Below, one piece after another: positions 11,019-22,481 of a stretch of DNA of 64,000 nt. The notes below the pieces were generated by a model. It had not been told where the DNA came from. It did not search any database and saw only the letters and a list, made by a program, of their open reading frames with translations. Every line of letters starts with the position of its first letter. Position 1 is the first letter of the stretch. Source of the DNA: JALYXS01 sp051003795 (GTDB lineage Bacteria; Acidobacteriota; Terriglobia; Bryobacterales; Bryobacteraceae); the NCBI GenBank assembly GCA_051003795.1, contig JBPCKZ010000234.1, forward strand, positions 21,099 to 85,098, in the 5' to 3' direction. The position numbers and the translations under genes are program-made.

Positions 11019-12443
11019 TCAAGCCACGACTTGTTTGATGACGGTGCCGCCGGTATCCGTCAACCGCATGTTGCGGCCGCCGCTGTAGTAGGTAAGCTGC
11101 ATGTCGCTGAGGCCCATCAGGTGCAGCACGGTCGCGTGGACGTCGCGCATGCGGTAGACATCCTGAACCGCTTTGAATCCGAGATCGTCGGTCGCGCCGG
11201 TGACCGTGCCATGCTTTACGCCCGCGCCCGCAAACCACATCGTCATGGCGCGCGTGTTGTGGTCGCGCCCGGCCTTATCGCGGAGATCGGCCGGGTTATC
11301 CGGCGTGCGCCCGAATTCGCCCATCCAGACGATTAAAGTCGAATCCAGAAGCCCGCGCTGTTTCAAATCTTTCAGCAAGGCCGCGATCGGTTGATCGGTT
11401 TCCTGGGCGTTTTTCTCGTGATTCTTCTTAATTTCAATGTGCCCGTCCCAGGATTGGCTCGGCGTATAGAGCTGCACGAATCGAACGCCTTTCTCGACCA
11501 GTTGCCGCGCCATCAAGCAACGTTTCCCGAACGATTCCGTCGTCGCGTCGTTCAGGCCGTACATTTGTTTCGTGGCGTCGCTTTCATGGCTGACGTCGAG
11601 CGCCCCGGGCACTTCGGCCTGCATCCTATACGCGAGTTCGTAAGAATCGAGGCGGCCCTGCAACTCCGGATTGGTCGCGTGCTTTTCGATGAAATCGTGA
11701 TTGTAGGCGCGTAGCAGGTCCATCTCCCGAGCCTGCAATTCCGGCGTGACGCTCGCGGGCGGTTTCAGATCGTAGATCGGCTCGCCTTTCCAGCGCAAAA
11801 CGGTTCCCTGGTAACTGGCGGGAAGAAATCCGCTGCCCCATTGCTGCGAGCCGCTGAAGGGCAGCGAACGGAAATCGGGCAGCACCACGAAAGCGGGAAG
11901 GTTTTGATTTTCCGTGCCGAGGCCGTAGGTGGCCCATGCGCCGACCGAAGGCCGCCCCGGAATGACGAAGCCCGTGTTCATCAGGAAAACCGCCGCGGGA
12001 TGGTTGCCGTTTTCCGTCTGGATCGAGCGCACGAAGGCCATGTCGTCAACGCACTCGGCCAAATGCGGGAAGAGGCTCGAAACGTCCATGCCACATTGGC
12101 CGTGCTTCTTGAACGGGAACGGACTGTTGAGGATCAGACGAGGTTTAGCGAACAAATTCGCCTGGTCCGTGTTCTTCTCCTTGCTCCAGTCCATGACGGT
12201 GTTGTCGAGCCGGGCAAGCGCGGGTTTCGGATCGAACGTATCGACCTGGCTCACGCCCCCGAGCATGGAAAGGAAGATGACCGACTTGGCTTTAGGCGCG
12301 AAGTGGGGCTTCTTCGGCGCGAGCGGATTGCTCTCCATTCGGGCCGCGAACAGATCGCGATTGAAGAGATCCATGAGGGCGAGTCCGCCGACACCGGTCA
12401 GACTTCCATATAAGAAACGGCGACGCGATTGTTCTAGATCCAT
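11019..12443 (-). CDS. DUF1501 family protein, Tat-exported
   Basis: The N-terminus SRRRFLYGSLTGVGGLAL is a twin-arginine signal. The rest matches DUF1501: the opening SVIFLSMLGGVSQVDTFDPKP, then a GKRCLMARQLVEKGVRFVQLY block, LIVWMGEFGRTP, and DHNTRAMTMWFAGAGVKHG, all typical of the sulfatase/phosphatase-fold proteins of Planctomycetes and Acidobacteria. Their biochemical role is unknown; they nearly always sit beside a DUF1549/DUF1553 cytochrome, as here (9 bp downstream of it). An AGGA ribosome site precedes ATG 12443. The 474-residue length is usual. Confidence 0.9.
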   Translation of the reverse strand: MDLEQSRRRFLYGSLTGVGGLALMDLFNRDLFAARMESNPLAPKKPHFAPKAKSVIFLSMLGGVSQVDTFDPKPALARLDNTVMDWSKEKNTDQANLFAKPRLILNSPFPFKKHGQCGMDVSSLFPHLAECVDDMAFVRSIQTENGNHPAAVFLMNTGFVIPGRPSVGAWATYGLGTENQNLPAFVVLPDFRSLPFSGSQQWGSGFLPASYQGTVLRWKGEPIYDLKPPASVTPELQAREMDLLRAYNHDFIEKHATNPELQGRLDSYELAYRMQAEVPGALDVSHESDATKQMYGLNDATTESFGKRCLMARQLVEKGVRFVQLYTPSQSWDGHIEIKKNHEKNAQETDQPIAALLKDLKQRGLLDSTLIVWMGEFGRTPDNPADLRDKAGRDHNTRAMTMWFAGAGVKHGTVTGATDDLGFKAVQDVYRMRDVHATVLHLMGLSDMQLTYYSGGRNMRLTDTGGTVIKQVVA

Positions 12444-12452
12444 CTTGATTTC

Positions 12453-14876
<2,424 letters not shown>

Positions 14877-14919
14877 CGTCACCTCGTGTTTATGTGGATG
14901 AGGGTTATTCTATCAAAGA

Positions 14920-17900
14920 CTAGGCTGCGGCGTTCGATTCAACCGCGGCCTCTGCCGCCGCCGTGAAGTACGCGCAATCGGGATGGTGGAACACCAGGGC
15001 GCTCACGCTCGCTTCCGGTTCCATCATCATGCCCTCGGTCAAATGGCAGCCGATATCTTCCGGCCGCAGCAAGGCAAACAGCGCCTGCTGATCGTCTAGA
15101 TTCGGGCAGGCCGGATATCCGAAGCTGTAACGCTTCCCCCGATAGCGCGACGTGAATCGCTCCTGCATCGTCGTTTCCGGTGAATCCGCAAAGCCCCAAT
15201 CTTCGCGAATCCGGCGATGCAGCCATTCCGCGCAGCCTTCGGCCGTCTCGATGGCGAGCGACTGAAATCCATGCGCTTTCACGAATTCCCCGGCATTCTT
15301 GGCTTCCTGGGACTTCTCGACCACGCCCGCGCCCGCCGTCACGACAAATAACGCCAAGTGATCCCGCGCGCCGTTCCGAGCCGGCAGAATGTAGTCGCTC
15401 AGGCACAACCCGTTCTCGCGCGGTTGCCGCCCGAAGTGAAATGTGTGAATCGGCGTTTCCCCGGAAGGCGCGAACAGATGCACGGAATTGCCGTCGCGCT
15501 CCGCTTCGAAGAACTGCCAAACGGCCTTCGCCTTCATGAATTTCATGGCTTCGCGCTTGACGTCTTCCACCAGATGAAAAAGCTCGAGCGCTTTCGGGTC
15601 CTGATGCGCGAGCTGCTTCTCGAAGTTCCCCTTGTAACCAAGATGGCGGCCGTAGAGCATGTACGGATTGATATAGCTCCAAACTTCCGTCAATTGCGGA
15701 ACGTCGCGAACCTTGCGATCGAGGTACGGCGCGGAGGGAATGGGAATGTCCGTCCGCACCTTGGCGCTGCGCTTGTCGCTTACGGGAACGGGCGTTTCCA
15801 GGGGCGCTTCTTCGATCACCGCTTCGGTATGCGTGTTCGCGCTACGAAGCCCCTCGCGCTCATTGGGGTCCATGAGCTGATTCATCAGGCGCAGCCCCGT
15901 CATTGCGTCCTTGGCGTAGCAGACGGCTTCGCCATAGCTTGGCGCGATTTTATTGGTCGTGAATTTCTGCGAGAGCGCCGCGCCGCCCACCAGGATCGGC
16001 ACCCGAATCCCGGCTTCTTTGAAATCGCCGGCCGTGAGCACCATCTGTTGCGCGCTTTTCACCAGCAAGCCGGAGAGGCCGATGGCGTCGGGCTTGTGCT
16101 TGCGATACGCCTCGATCAACTGCTCCGAAGGAACCTTGATTCCGAGATTCACGACCTCGTAGCCATTGTTCCCCAAAATGATTTCGACGAGGTTCTTGCC
16201 GATATCGTGAACGTCGCCCTTCACCGTGGCGAGCAGAATTTTCCCCCGTGCCGCCGTCTCGGCCTTTTCCATGAACTGCTCAAGGTGATTGACGGCGGCC
16301 TTCATGGCTTCGGCCGATTGCAGCACTTCGGCCACAATCAGCTCGTTGTTGTTGAACAGCCGGCCTACCTCCGCCATGCCGGCCATCAGCGGGCCATTGA
16401 TGATTTCGAGCGGCCCCATGCCCTCGGCGCGCTTGCGATCGAGATCCGGGATTAAACCCTCTTTGGTGCCCTCGATAATGTAATTCGCGATGCGCTGGTC
16501 GAGCGGTAAATCCGCCGCTTTTAGTTTCGTTTTGCCGGAAGCGCCCCGGAAATGCTCGGTGATTGCGGCGATGTGACGCTGGTTATTGGCGGTGCGTTCC
16601 TCGGCGGTCTGCTCGCGCCAATCGGGAATCGGACTGCCGAACTCCTGCCCGGCCGGCGTGTTGAACAGCAACTTCTCGGCGAGCTTCCGCTCTTGCTCGG
16701 GAATCGACGCGAAGCGTTCCAGCTTCTCGGCATTCACGATCGCAAGATCGAGTCCCGCCTTCGTGCAGTAGTAAAGGAAAACCGAATTCACGACTTCCCG
16801 GGCGGCGGCCGGAAGACCGAAAGAAATGTTCGAGACGCCAAGAGCCGTCTTGACGTAAGGAATTTGCGCTTTAATCAGCCGGAGCGCTTCGATGGTTTCG
16901 ACCGCGCCGCCAACATAGTTGGCATCGCCCGTCGCGCACGGAAACACCAGCGGATCGATGATGATGTCCTCGGGCGGAATGCCGTATTTGTTCGTGAGCA
17001 GATCGACCGATCGCCGCGCGACGGCCAGCTTCCGATCGCGGGTGAAAGCCTGCGCCTGCAGCTTGTCTTCATCGATCGTCCCCACAATCAAAGCCGCGCC
17101 ATACTGCTTCGCAACGGGACACAATCGCTCGAACTTCTCTTCGCCGTCTTCGAGATTGATCGAGTTGATGATGCTTTTTCCCTGGCAATACGTCAGCGAA
17201 AGCTCGACCGCGCGCGGATCGGTGGTATCGATCATGATCGGCGCCTGGATAATGCGGATCAGCTTTTCGTAGAAGAGCGGGATATCGTTCATCTCGTCGC
17301 GATCCGTGCTCTGCAAGCAGACATCGACGATGTGCGCGCCGTTCTTGACCTGCCGTCGCGCGATCTCGACGGCCTGCTCCCACTCCTCAGCCGCGATCAG
17401 ATTTTTGAATGCGCGCGAGCCGATTACATTCGTGCGTTCGCCGACGATCAGCGGGCGGCTGCTCTCATCCGCCTCCACCAGTTCGATGCCCGTGTAATAG
17501 GCGCGGTGTTGCCGTCCGGGAACGAGGCGCGGCTTCTTGCCCGCGGCCATTTCCGCAATCGCCTTGATATGCGCATCGGTGGTGCCGCAGCAGCCGCCGA
17601 CGATGTTCAACCAGCCGTGTTTGATGAAGCGGTCCAATTGTTCCGCGAGCGATTGCGGCGTTTCGAGATAGAGACCGTCTTCGTTCGGCAGGCCGGCATT
17701 GGGATAGCAAGAAACATGCGTCGATGCCATCTCGCTAATCGTGCGGATATGGTCGGTCATGAACTCGGGGCCGGTCGCGCAGTTGAGGCCGATCGAAAGC
17801 AGATCGGCGTGCGAAATCGAGGTCCAGAGCGCGTCGGCAGTCTGGCCGGCAAGCATGGTGCCCATCGGCTCGATGGTTCCCGAAACCATGACGGGAATGT

Positions 17901-18474
17901 TGCGTCCAATCTCGCGCTTGAGCTGGTCGATGCCGAGCAGCGCGGCTTTCACGTTCCGCGTATCCTGGCACGTTTCGACCAGCAGAATATCGACGCCGCC
18001 GTCGATTAGCGCTTTCGCCTGGTCGTGAAAATTCCGAACGAGTTGCGGAAAGGTGACGCCGCCAGTCACCGTGATTGCTTTCGTGGTCGGTCCCATCGAT
18101 CCCGCGACGAAACGCGGCTTGGCGCCCGTGGCAAATTCGTCAGCCGCTTGGCGGGCGAGTTGCGCCGCCGCGAAGTTCAAGGCGTATGCTTCGTTTTCGA
18201 CCTGATATTCTGCCAGCACCAACGCCGTGCCGCCGAAAGTGTTGGTCTCGATGATGTCGGAACCGGCGATCAGATACTGGCGATGAATGGTCGAGACGAC
18301 ATCGGGCCTGGTCTTGACCAGGTACTCATTGCAGCCTTCAAGCGAGGCGCCGCCGAAATCCGCAGCGGTCAGATGCACCTGCTGCAACATGGTCCCCATG
18401 GCGCCATCGAGCACGAGGACACGGGTGGCGAACGAATCGGCAAGCGCCTGTCGGCGCAGTTCTGATGAGGTCAC
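14920..18474 (-). CDS. metH: methionine synthase, cobalamin-dependent
   Basis: A full-length 1184-residue MetH that transfers a methyl group from 5-methyltetrahydrofolate to homocysteine through cobalamin. Domains appear in order. The homocysteine domain (1 to about 320) has the zinc cysteines in GLNCATG and GGCCGTT. The pterin domain (about 340-610) has VGERTNVIGS. The cobalamin cap and B12 domain have GDVHDIGKNLV, whose His is the lower cobalt ligand. The C-terminal AdoMet reactivation domain has RYSFGYPACPNLDDQ. The start is GTG 18474; no clear ribosome site was seen, but the family N-terminus fits. I see no cobalamin or SAM riboswitch in the short upstream region. Confidence 0.97.
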   Translation of the reverse strand: MTSSELRRQALADSFATRVLVLDGAMGTMLQQVHLTAADFGGASLEGCNEYLVKTRPDVVSTIHRQYLIAGSDIIETNTFGGTALVLAEYQVENEAYALNFAAAQLARQAADEFATGAKPRFVAGSMGPTTKAITVTGGVTFPQLVRNFHDQAKALIDGGVDILLVETCQDTRNVKAALLGIDQLKREIGRNIPVMVSGTIEPMGTMLAGQTADALWTSISHADLLSIGLNCATGPEFMTDHIRTISEMASTHVSCYPNAGLPNEDGLYLETPQSLAEQLDRFIKHGWLNIVGGCCGTTDAHIKAIAEMAAGKKPRLVPGRQHRAYYTGIELVEADESSRPLIVGERTNVIGSRAFKNLIAAEEWEQAVEIARRQVKNGAHIVDVCLQSTDRDEMNDIPLFYEKLIRIIQAPIMIDTTDPRAVELSLTYCQGKSIINSINLEDGEEKFERLCPVAKQYGAALIVGTIDEDKLQAQAFTRDRKLAVARRSVDLLTNKYGIPPEDIIIDPLVFPCATGDANYVGGAVETIEALRLIKAQIPYVKTALGVSNISFGLPAAAREVVNSVFLYYCTKAGLDLAIVNAEKLERFASIPEQERKLAEKLLFNTPAGQEFGSPIPDWREQTAEERTANNQRHIAAITEHFRGASGKTKLKAADLPLDQRIANYIIEGTKEGLIPDLDRKRAEGMGPLEIINGPLMAGMAEVGRLFNNNELIVAEVLQSAEAMKAAVNHLEQFMEKAETAARGKILLATVKGDVHDIGKNLVEIILGNNGYEVVNLGIKVPSEQLIEAYRKHKPDAIGLSGLLVKSAQQMVLTAGDFKEAGIRVPILVGGAALSQKFTTNKIAPSYGEAVCYAKDAMTGLRLMNQLMDPNEREGLRSANTHTEAVIEEAPLETPVPVSDKRSAKVRTDIPIPSAPYLDRKVRDVPQLTEVWSYINPYMLYGRHLGYKGNFEKQLAHQDPKALELFHLVEDVKREAMKFMKAKAVWQFFEAERDGNSVHLFAPSGETPIHTFHFGRQPRENGLCLSDYILPARNGARDHLALFVVTAGAGVVEKSQEAKNAGEFVKAHGFQSLAIETAEGCAEWLHRRIREDWGFADSPETTMQERFTSRYRGKRYSFGYPACPNLDDQQALFALLRPEDIGCHLTEGMMMEPEASVSALVFHHPDCAYFTAAAEAAVESNAAA

Positions 18475-18554
18475 GGGAAGTCACTATTTTACCAGCTTGC
18501 GCGGCACGGGACACGACGCCTGAGGTGGTAGTGCGTTAATGTTCGTTGTTGAGA

Positions 18555-18887
18555 TTAAGAAGTGATCTGCGGTGGATGGCAGTCATCGTCTTTACGCGCG
18601 TCTGTGAATTTTATATCTCCAGACAATAATCTTTTCGCCTCCGACTCCCACTTGCCAAGGCAGTCACGCACTCCAGACATAAGTAGGGGCACTTGGTCAG
18701 CGCTACCTGGCCTAAAAGCCTCTTCCGGACCTTCGGACGGCATCGGGTGTCTGAACTCGATACTCGGGACAGAACTGATAAAGGCGTGCGCCCCTATGAT
18801 TTGATTAAAGCGAAGAACTCCCGACTTTCCGTCTGGCCGATCATATAAGTAATAAATGTATGCGCGATCCGGCGATATGCACTTCAT
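18555..18887 (-). CDS. hypothetical 110-residue protein
   Basis: A small open frame from ATG 18887 with no stop-free alternative on the other strand of similar quality. The product is not recognised; it is soluble, of mixed composition, with PEEAFRPGSADQVPLLMSGV in the middle. The surrounding DNA is more AT-rich than its neighbours and there is no good ribosome site (a GGAG is about 19 bases upstream). It could be a recent acquisition or not a gene at all. Confidence 0.35.
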   Translation of the reverse strand: MKCISPDRAYIYYLYDRPDGKSGVLRFNQIIGAHAFISSVPSIEFRHPMPSEGPEEAFRPGSADQVPLLMSGVRDCLGKWESEAKRLLSGDIKFTDARKDDDCHPPQITS

Positions 18888-19035
18888 TGCTTCAGTATAG
18901 AGTTACTCCGGGCCGTAAATGCTCTCGGTTACAATAGCAAAATTTTGCAGCAGACATTTAGCGCAAAACCTGATATTTACCCCTACGCCTCCCGATCCCG
19001 GCGGCGTGATACTATTTCGAGCTAAGAAAGGCAGG

Positions 19036-22000
19036 ATGCCCATGACTATTCGACGATTAGCGACCGCCGGTTTGGCAGTCATATCAATGCTGGTATCCGT
19101 TCCCGGACTATTTTCTCAGGCCGATTCCGGACGCATCTCCGGGACAGTTCGCGACAGCTCCATGACGAGTGTTCCCGGAGCTTCCGTTCAAGCTGTCCGA
19201 ACGGCTACCGGCCAAACGTTCGAGACCAAGACAAATCCCGCAGGCCTGTTTGTTTTCCCCAACCTGCCGGCGGGAAACTACGATCTTTCCGTTTCCGCGC
19301 CGGGCTTCAAGACCACCAGGCAATCGGGCATTGTGCTCGACGTGGCATCGTCGCGCACGCTCGAGATTCCCTTGGAATTGGGCGAGCTGTCGCAACAGAT
19401 TGCCGTTGCGGCTTCGGCCGAGCAGGTTCAGACCGAGTCCAACGATGTGAGCCGCTTGATCGACGAGAAGCAGATCAGCCAGATCGCGTTGAACGGGCGC
19501 AATCACCTGCAACTTCTGGAATTCATTCCCGGTTCGGTCTCGATGAACCTCAATCCGTTGAGTATCGGGTTGAATCTGACGCAGGCCTTTAACGGGGTGA
19601 CGACGTCATCGGTGTACACATTGCTCGATGGCGCCGAGAATCTGGACAACGGCGGCGACGGGCTCATCATCACCAGCCCGAACATCGATGCAATTTCGGA
19701 AGTCCGCGTCCTGACCGCGAGCTACGCCGCCGAGCACGGCGGCCGCGGCGGGGCCATTGTCAACGTGGTGACGAAAAGCGGAACGCGCGATTTTCACGGC
19801 ACTCTATTCGAATTTGTCCGGAACGACGCTTTCGACGCACGGTCGTTCTTCTCGGCCCAAAAACCGATTCTTCGCTTCAACGATTATGGCGTCACGCTCG
19901 GCGGACCGGTTTACATTCCGGGCCGCTGGAATCGCGACAAGAACAAGCTGTTTTTCTTCGTCAGTGAAGAGTGGCATTACAATCATCAGGGACAGACGCA
20001 AATCAGCTTCGTGCCCACCGCGGCGGAACGGGCCGGCAACTTCAGCCAATCGCGGCTGGGCTTGCCGATCGATCCGGCGACGGGGTCCCCGTTTGCCAAT
20101 GGCGTAATTCCGGCGAGCCGGTTCTCTCAGAATGGGCCGTTATTGCTCAAGCCCTATCCGCTGCCCAACTATTCCGGGTCGGGCGGCAACTATAGCGTAA
20201 ATGGTGCCAGCGAATTCGACGTTCGCGAAGACCTTTACCGGTTCGATTACCTGGTATCGCCCAAAATGCAGGTCAGCTACCGCTGGACCGCCGATACCAA
20301 CTTCATCTATCAGCCGTTTCAAGGCAGCAATACGGGAATCGTGCCCGGAACGAGGCCCAGGCCCGGAGTTAACACCGAGTTGACGCTGACGAATACTCTC
20401 TCTCCTACTGTTGTGAACGTGTTTGAGGCCGCGTTCTCGCGTAACATCGTCAAAGCTGTCGCCTACAACTCCGTTTTGAAGCGGACCGCGCTCGGGCTGA
20501 CGTTTCCGGAACTCTATCCATCGAACGATCTCGGCGTGGGCCCGTCGCTCAACATCGACGGCATCGAAGCCTATAACTTTGGCGATCGCCTGAATAAATT
20601 CAACGATAACTTCCAGCTCCGCGACGATTTTTCGGTCGTGCGCGGATCTCATATTCTGAAATTCGGCAGCCATGACGTTCGCAACCACACGAACGAGAAT
20701 CTGGGCGCGCCCAATCAGATCGTCGATAACGGGCAGGTCTTCTTCAACACTTCCGCCAAAAATACGACGCGCAATCCGCTAGCCGACGCGCTGCTTGGCA
20801 ACTTCTATCAGTACAACGAAGATCAAACCGTTCCGAGCAGTTGGTCGCTCGGCACGGACCTCGAGTTCTACGCGCAAGATACGTGGAAAGTGAACCGGCG
20901 CCTTACTTTGAACCTGGGCCTGCGTTACTCGTATTTCTTCCCGCTTTACAATGCGTTGGGTTACGGCGCGGAATTCCTCCCCTCGCTCTACAACCCCGCA
21001 TTGGTGCCGCTGGTGAACCGGTCGGACGGCTCGCTCGCGCCGGGAACGGGAGATCCTTACAACGGGATCGCGATACTAGGCTCGAAGTGGCCCGCGGTCG
21101 CGGTTGGAAGGCTGCCGCAGGCGAGCGATGCAAGCCTGAACCGCCTGTTTCGGAATCTGCCAAAGGGCGGCGTGGATGTGAGCGCAAAAAACTTCGCGCC
21201 CCGGATCGGTTTCGCTTACGATCCGTTCGGACGAGGCCAGACCGCGGTTCGCGCGGGATTCGGCATGTTCTACGATCGCCAAGCCAACAATTTCCAGGAT
21301 TTTTATGTGATGTCGCCTCCTTTCGCAAAGCGCTCCACAATTTACAACGGCAACATCGATAATCCTTCTGGGGGAACGCAGAAGCAGTTCCCGCCGTTGG
21401 TATCGACATCGCCGACGTACATGCCGACGCAGCAGTACATGAATTTCAACTTCGGCGTGCAGCAGCAATTACCTCTGGCCGTCATCATGGATGTGAGCTA
21501 CGTCGGTACTTTGGGGCGTCACATCGTGGCTTCCGGGAATATCAATCAGCTTGTTCCGGGAACGCTCCTGCTGCCGCAAAACAGCGGGGCGAATGTCAGC
21601 GCGCTGGCGCAGTACCAGGGATACAGCACGATCAACATGCGAATGTATGGCGCGAACTCGAACTACAACAGTTTGCAGGTGGCGGTGAGCCGCCGTCTAG
21701 CCAGATCGCTCTCATTCGGCCTGAACTACACATTTTCAAAGACTCTCGACACCACCGACGGAAGTTTTCAGAACATTTACAACCAGAAGGCCGAATACGG
21801 GCTGGCCAACATCAACCGCAAGCATGTACTGAACGTGAACTACGTTTATGAGATTCCATTCTTGCGTAACGCGAAAAATCCGCTGGTTCGAACGGCGCTT
21901 GGCGGCTGGGAGATCTCCGGGGTCACGACATACCAGAGCGGAGCGCCTTTCAGCGTGACTGTCCCGTCGGATATCGCGGCAATCGGCGTCTCTTCTTCAC

Positions 22001-22371
22001 GCGCGAGCGTCGTCGGCAATCCCAATCTGCCGAGCGACCAGCACACCGTGGCTCGCTTTTTTAATACCGCCGCGTTCCTTTCGGCGGCGGCGACGCCGCG
22101 CGGTCAATTCGGCAACGGCGGACGGAACATTCTGACCGGACCGAGTTTCAGCCAATGGGACGTGGCGCTTCTCAAAAACATTCGTTTCACGGAGCGTTAC
22201 AACCTGCAATTCCGCGCCGAGTCGTTTAACGCGATCAATCACGCCTCGTTTACAAGTATCAACACGACCGTCCGGTTTGACAGCGCCGGAAACCCGACGC
22301 AGGGGTTTGGCAGCATCAATGCATCGAGCCCCGGCCGGGTATTCCAGTTCGGCCTGAAAGTGTCGTTCTGA
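19036..22371 (+). CDS. TonB-dependent receptor, Oar-like, with carboxypeptidase-regulatory domain
   Basis: An outer-membrane protein of about 1111 residues. A signal peptide (RRLATAGLAVISMLVSVPGLFS) is followed by a CarboxypepD_reg-like domain (SGRISGTVRDSSMTSVPGASV, then GLFVFPNLPAGNYDLSV). Next come a plug (ISQIALNGRNHLQLLE, TSPNIDAISEVRVLT, GGAIVNVVTKSGTRDFHG) and a long beta-barrel ending in an aromatic strand (VFQFGLKVSF). This class is greatly expanded in Solibacter-type Acidobacteria and is presumed to import large substrates. ATG 19036 is preferred over the longer frame from 18919, which adds an unrelated segment; ATG 19042 is also possible. The substrate is unknown. It ends 110 bp before the cysteine-rich protein gene. 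Confidence 0.92.
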   Translation: MPMTIRRLATAGLAVISMLVSVPGLFSQADSGRISGTVRDSSMTSVPGASVQAVRTATGQTFETKTNPAGLFVFPNLPAGNYDLSVSAPGFKTTRQSGIVLDVASSRTLEIPLELGELSQQIAVAASAEQVQTESNDVSRLIDEKQISQIALNGRNHLQLLEFIPGSVSMNLNPLSIGLNLTQAFNGVTTSSVYTLLDGAENLDNGGDGLIITSPNIDAISEVRVLTASYAAEHGGRGGAIVNVVTKSGTRDFHGTLFEFVRNDAFDARSFFSAQKPILRFNDYGVTLGGPVYIPGRWNRDKNKLFFFVSEEWHYNHQGQTQISFVPTAAERAGNFSQSRLGLPIDPATGSPFANGVIPASRFSQNGPLLLKPYPLPNYSGSGGNYSVNGASEFDVREDLYRFDYLVSPKMQVSYRWTADTNFIYQPFQGSNTGIVPGTRPRPGVNTELTLTNTLSPTVVNVFEAAFSRNIVKAVAYNSVLKRTALGLTFPELYPSNDLGVGPSLNIDGIEAYNFGDRLNKFNDNFQLRDDFSVVRGSHILKFGSHDVRNHTNENLGAPNQIVDNGQVFFNTSAKNTTRNPLADALLGNFYQYNEDQTVPSSWSLGTDLEFYAQDTWKVNRRLTLNLGLRYSYFFPLYNALGYGAEFLPSLYNPALVPLVNRSDGSLAPGTGDPYNGIAILGSKWPAVAVGRLPQASDASLNRLFRNLPKGGVDVSAKNFAPRIGFAYDPFGRGQTAVRAGFGMFYDRQANNFQDFYVMSPPFAKRSTIYNGNIDNPSGGTQKQFPPLVSTSPTYMPTQQYMNFNFGVQQQLPLAVIMDVSYVGTLGRHIVASGNINQLVPGTLLLPQNSGANVSALAQYQGYSTINMRMYGANSNYNSLQVAVSRRLARSLSFGLNYTFSKTLDTTDGSFQNIYNQKAEYGLANINRKHVLNVNYVYEIPFLRNAKNPLVRTALGGWEISGVTTYQSGAPFSVTVPSDIAAIGVSSSRASVVGNPNLPSDQHTVARFFNTAAFLSAAATPRGQFGNGGRNILTGPSFSQWDVALLKNIRFTERYNLQFRAESFNAINHASFTSINTTVRFDSAGNPTQGFGSINASSPGRVFQFGLKVSF

Positions 22372-22394
22372 TACGCGGCTTAACGGCTTAACTT

Positions 22395-22408
22395 GAATTA
22401 TATAATTC
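22395..22408. promoter_or_regulatory. 14-bp perfect palindrome containing a -10-like TATAAT
   Basis: GAATTATATAATTC is its own reverse complement and contains TATAAT at 22401-22406. It lies 74 bp before the start of the cysteine-rich repeat protein and 23 bp after the TonB receptor stop. No good -35 was found at 16-18 bp spacing. It could be a promoter, a repressor site, or both. Confidence 0.45.
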
Positions 22409-22468
22409 GACGGTGAAACGATTTTCCGCGGCGCCTCACTAGCCAGCGAGCCCAAAAGCTTGCCGTTC

Positions 22469-22474
22469 AAGGAG
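22469..22474 (+). promoter_or_regulatory. strong ribosome-binding site of the cysteine-rich protein
   Basis: AAGGAG stands 7 bases before ATG 22482, a near-consensus site. It fixes the start and is much stronger than the site of the enzyme genes downstream, consistent with high expression of this gene. Confidence 0.75.
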
Positions 22475-22481
22475 AGATATT

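Noticed and set aside
18475..18554. Cobalamin or SAM riboswitch before metH
   Set aside because: The leader is short and no conserved box or multi-stem structure was found.
19036..22371. TonB receptor as an uptake partner for the lanthipeptide-like product
   Set aside because: Adjacency only; such receptors are very numerous in these genomes and nothing in the sequence links the two.
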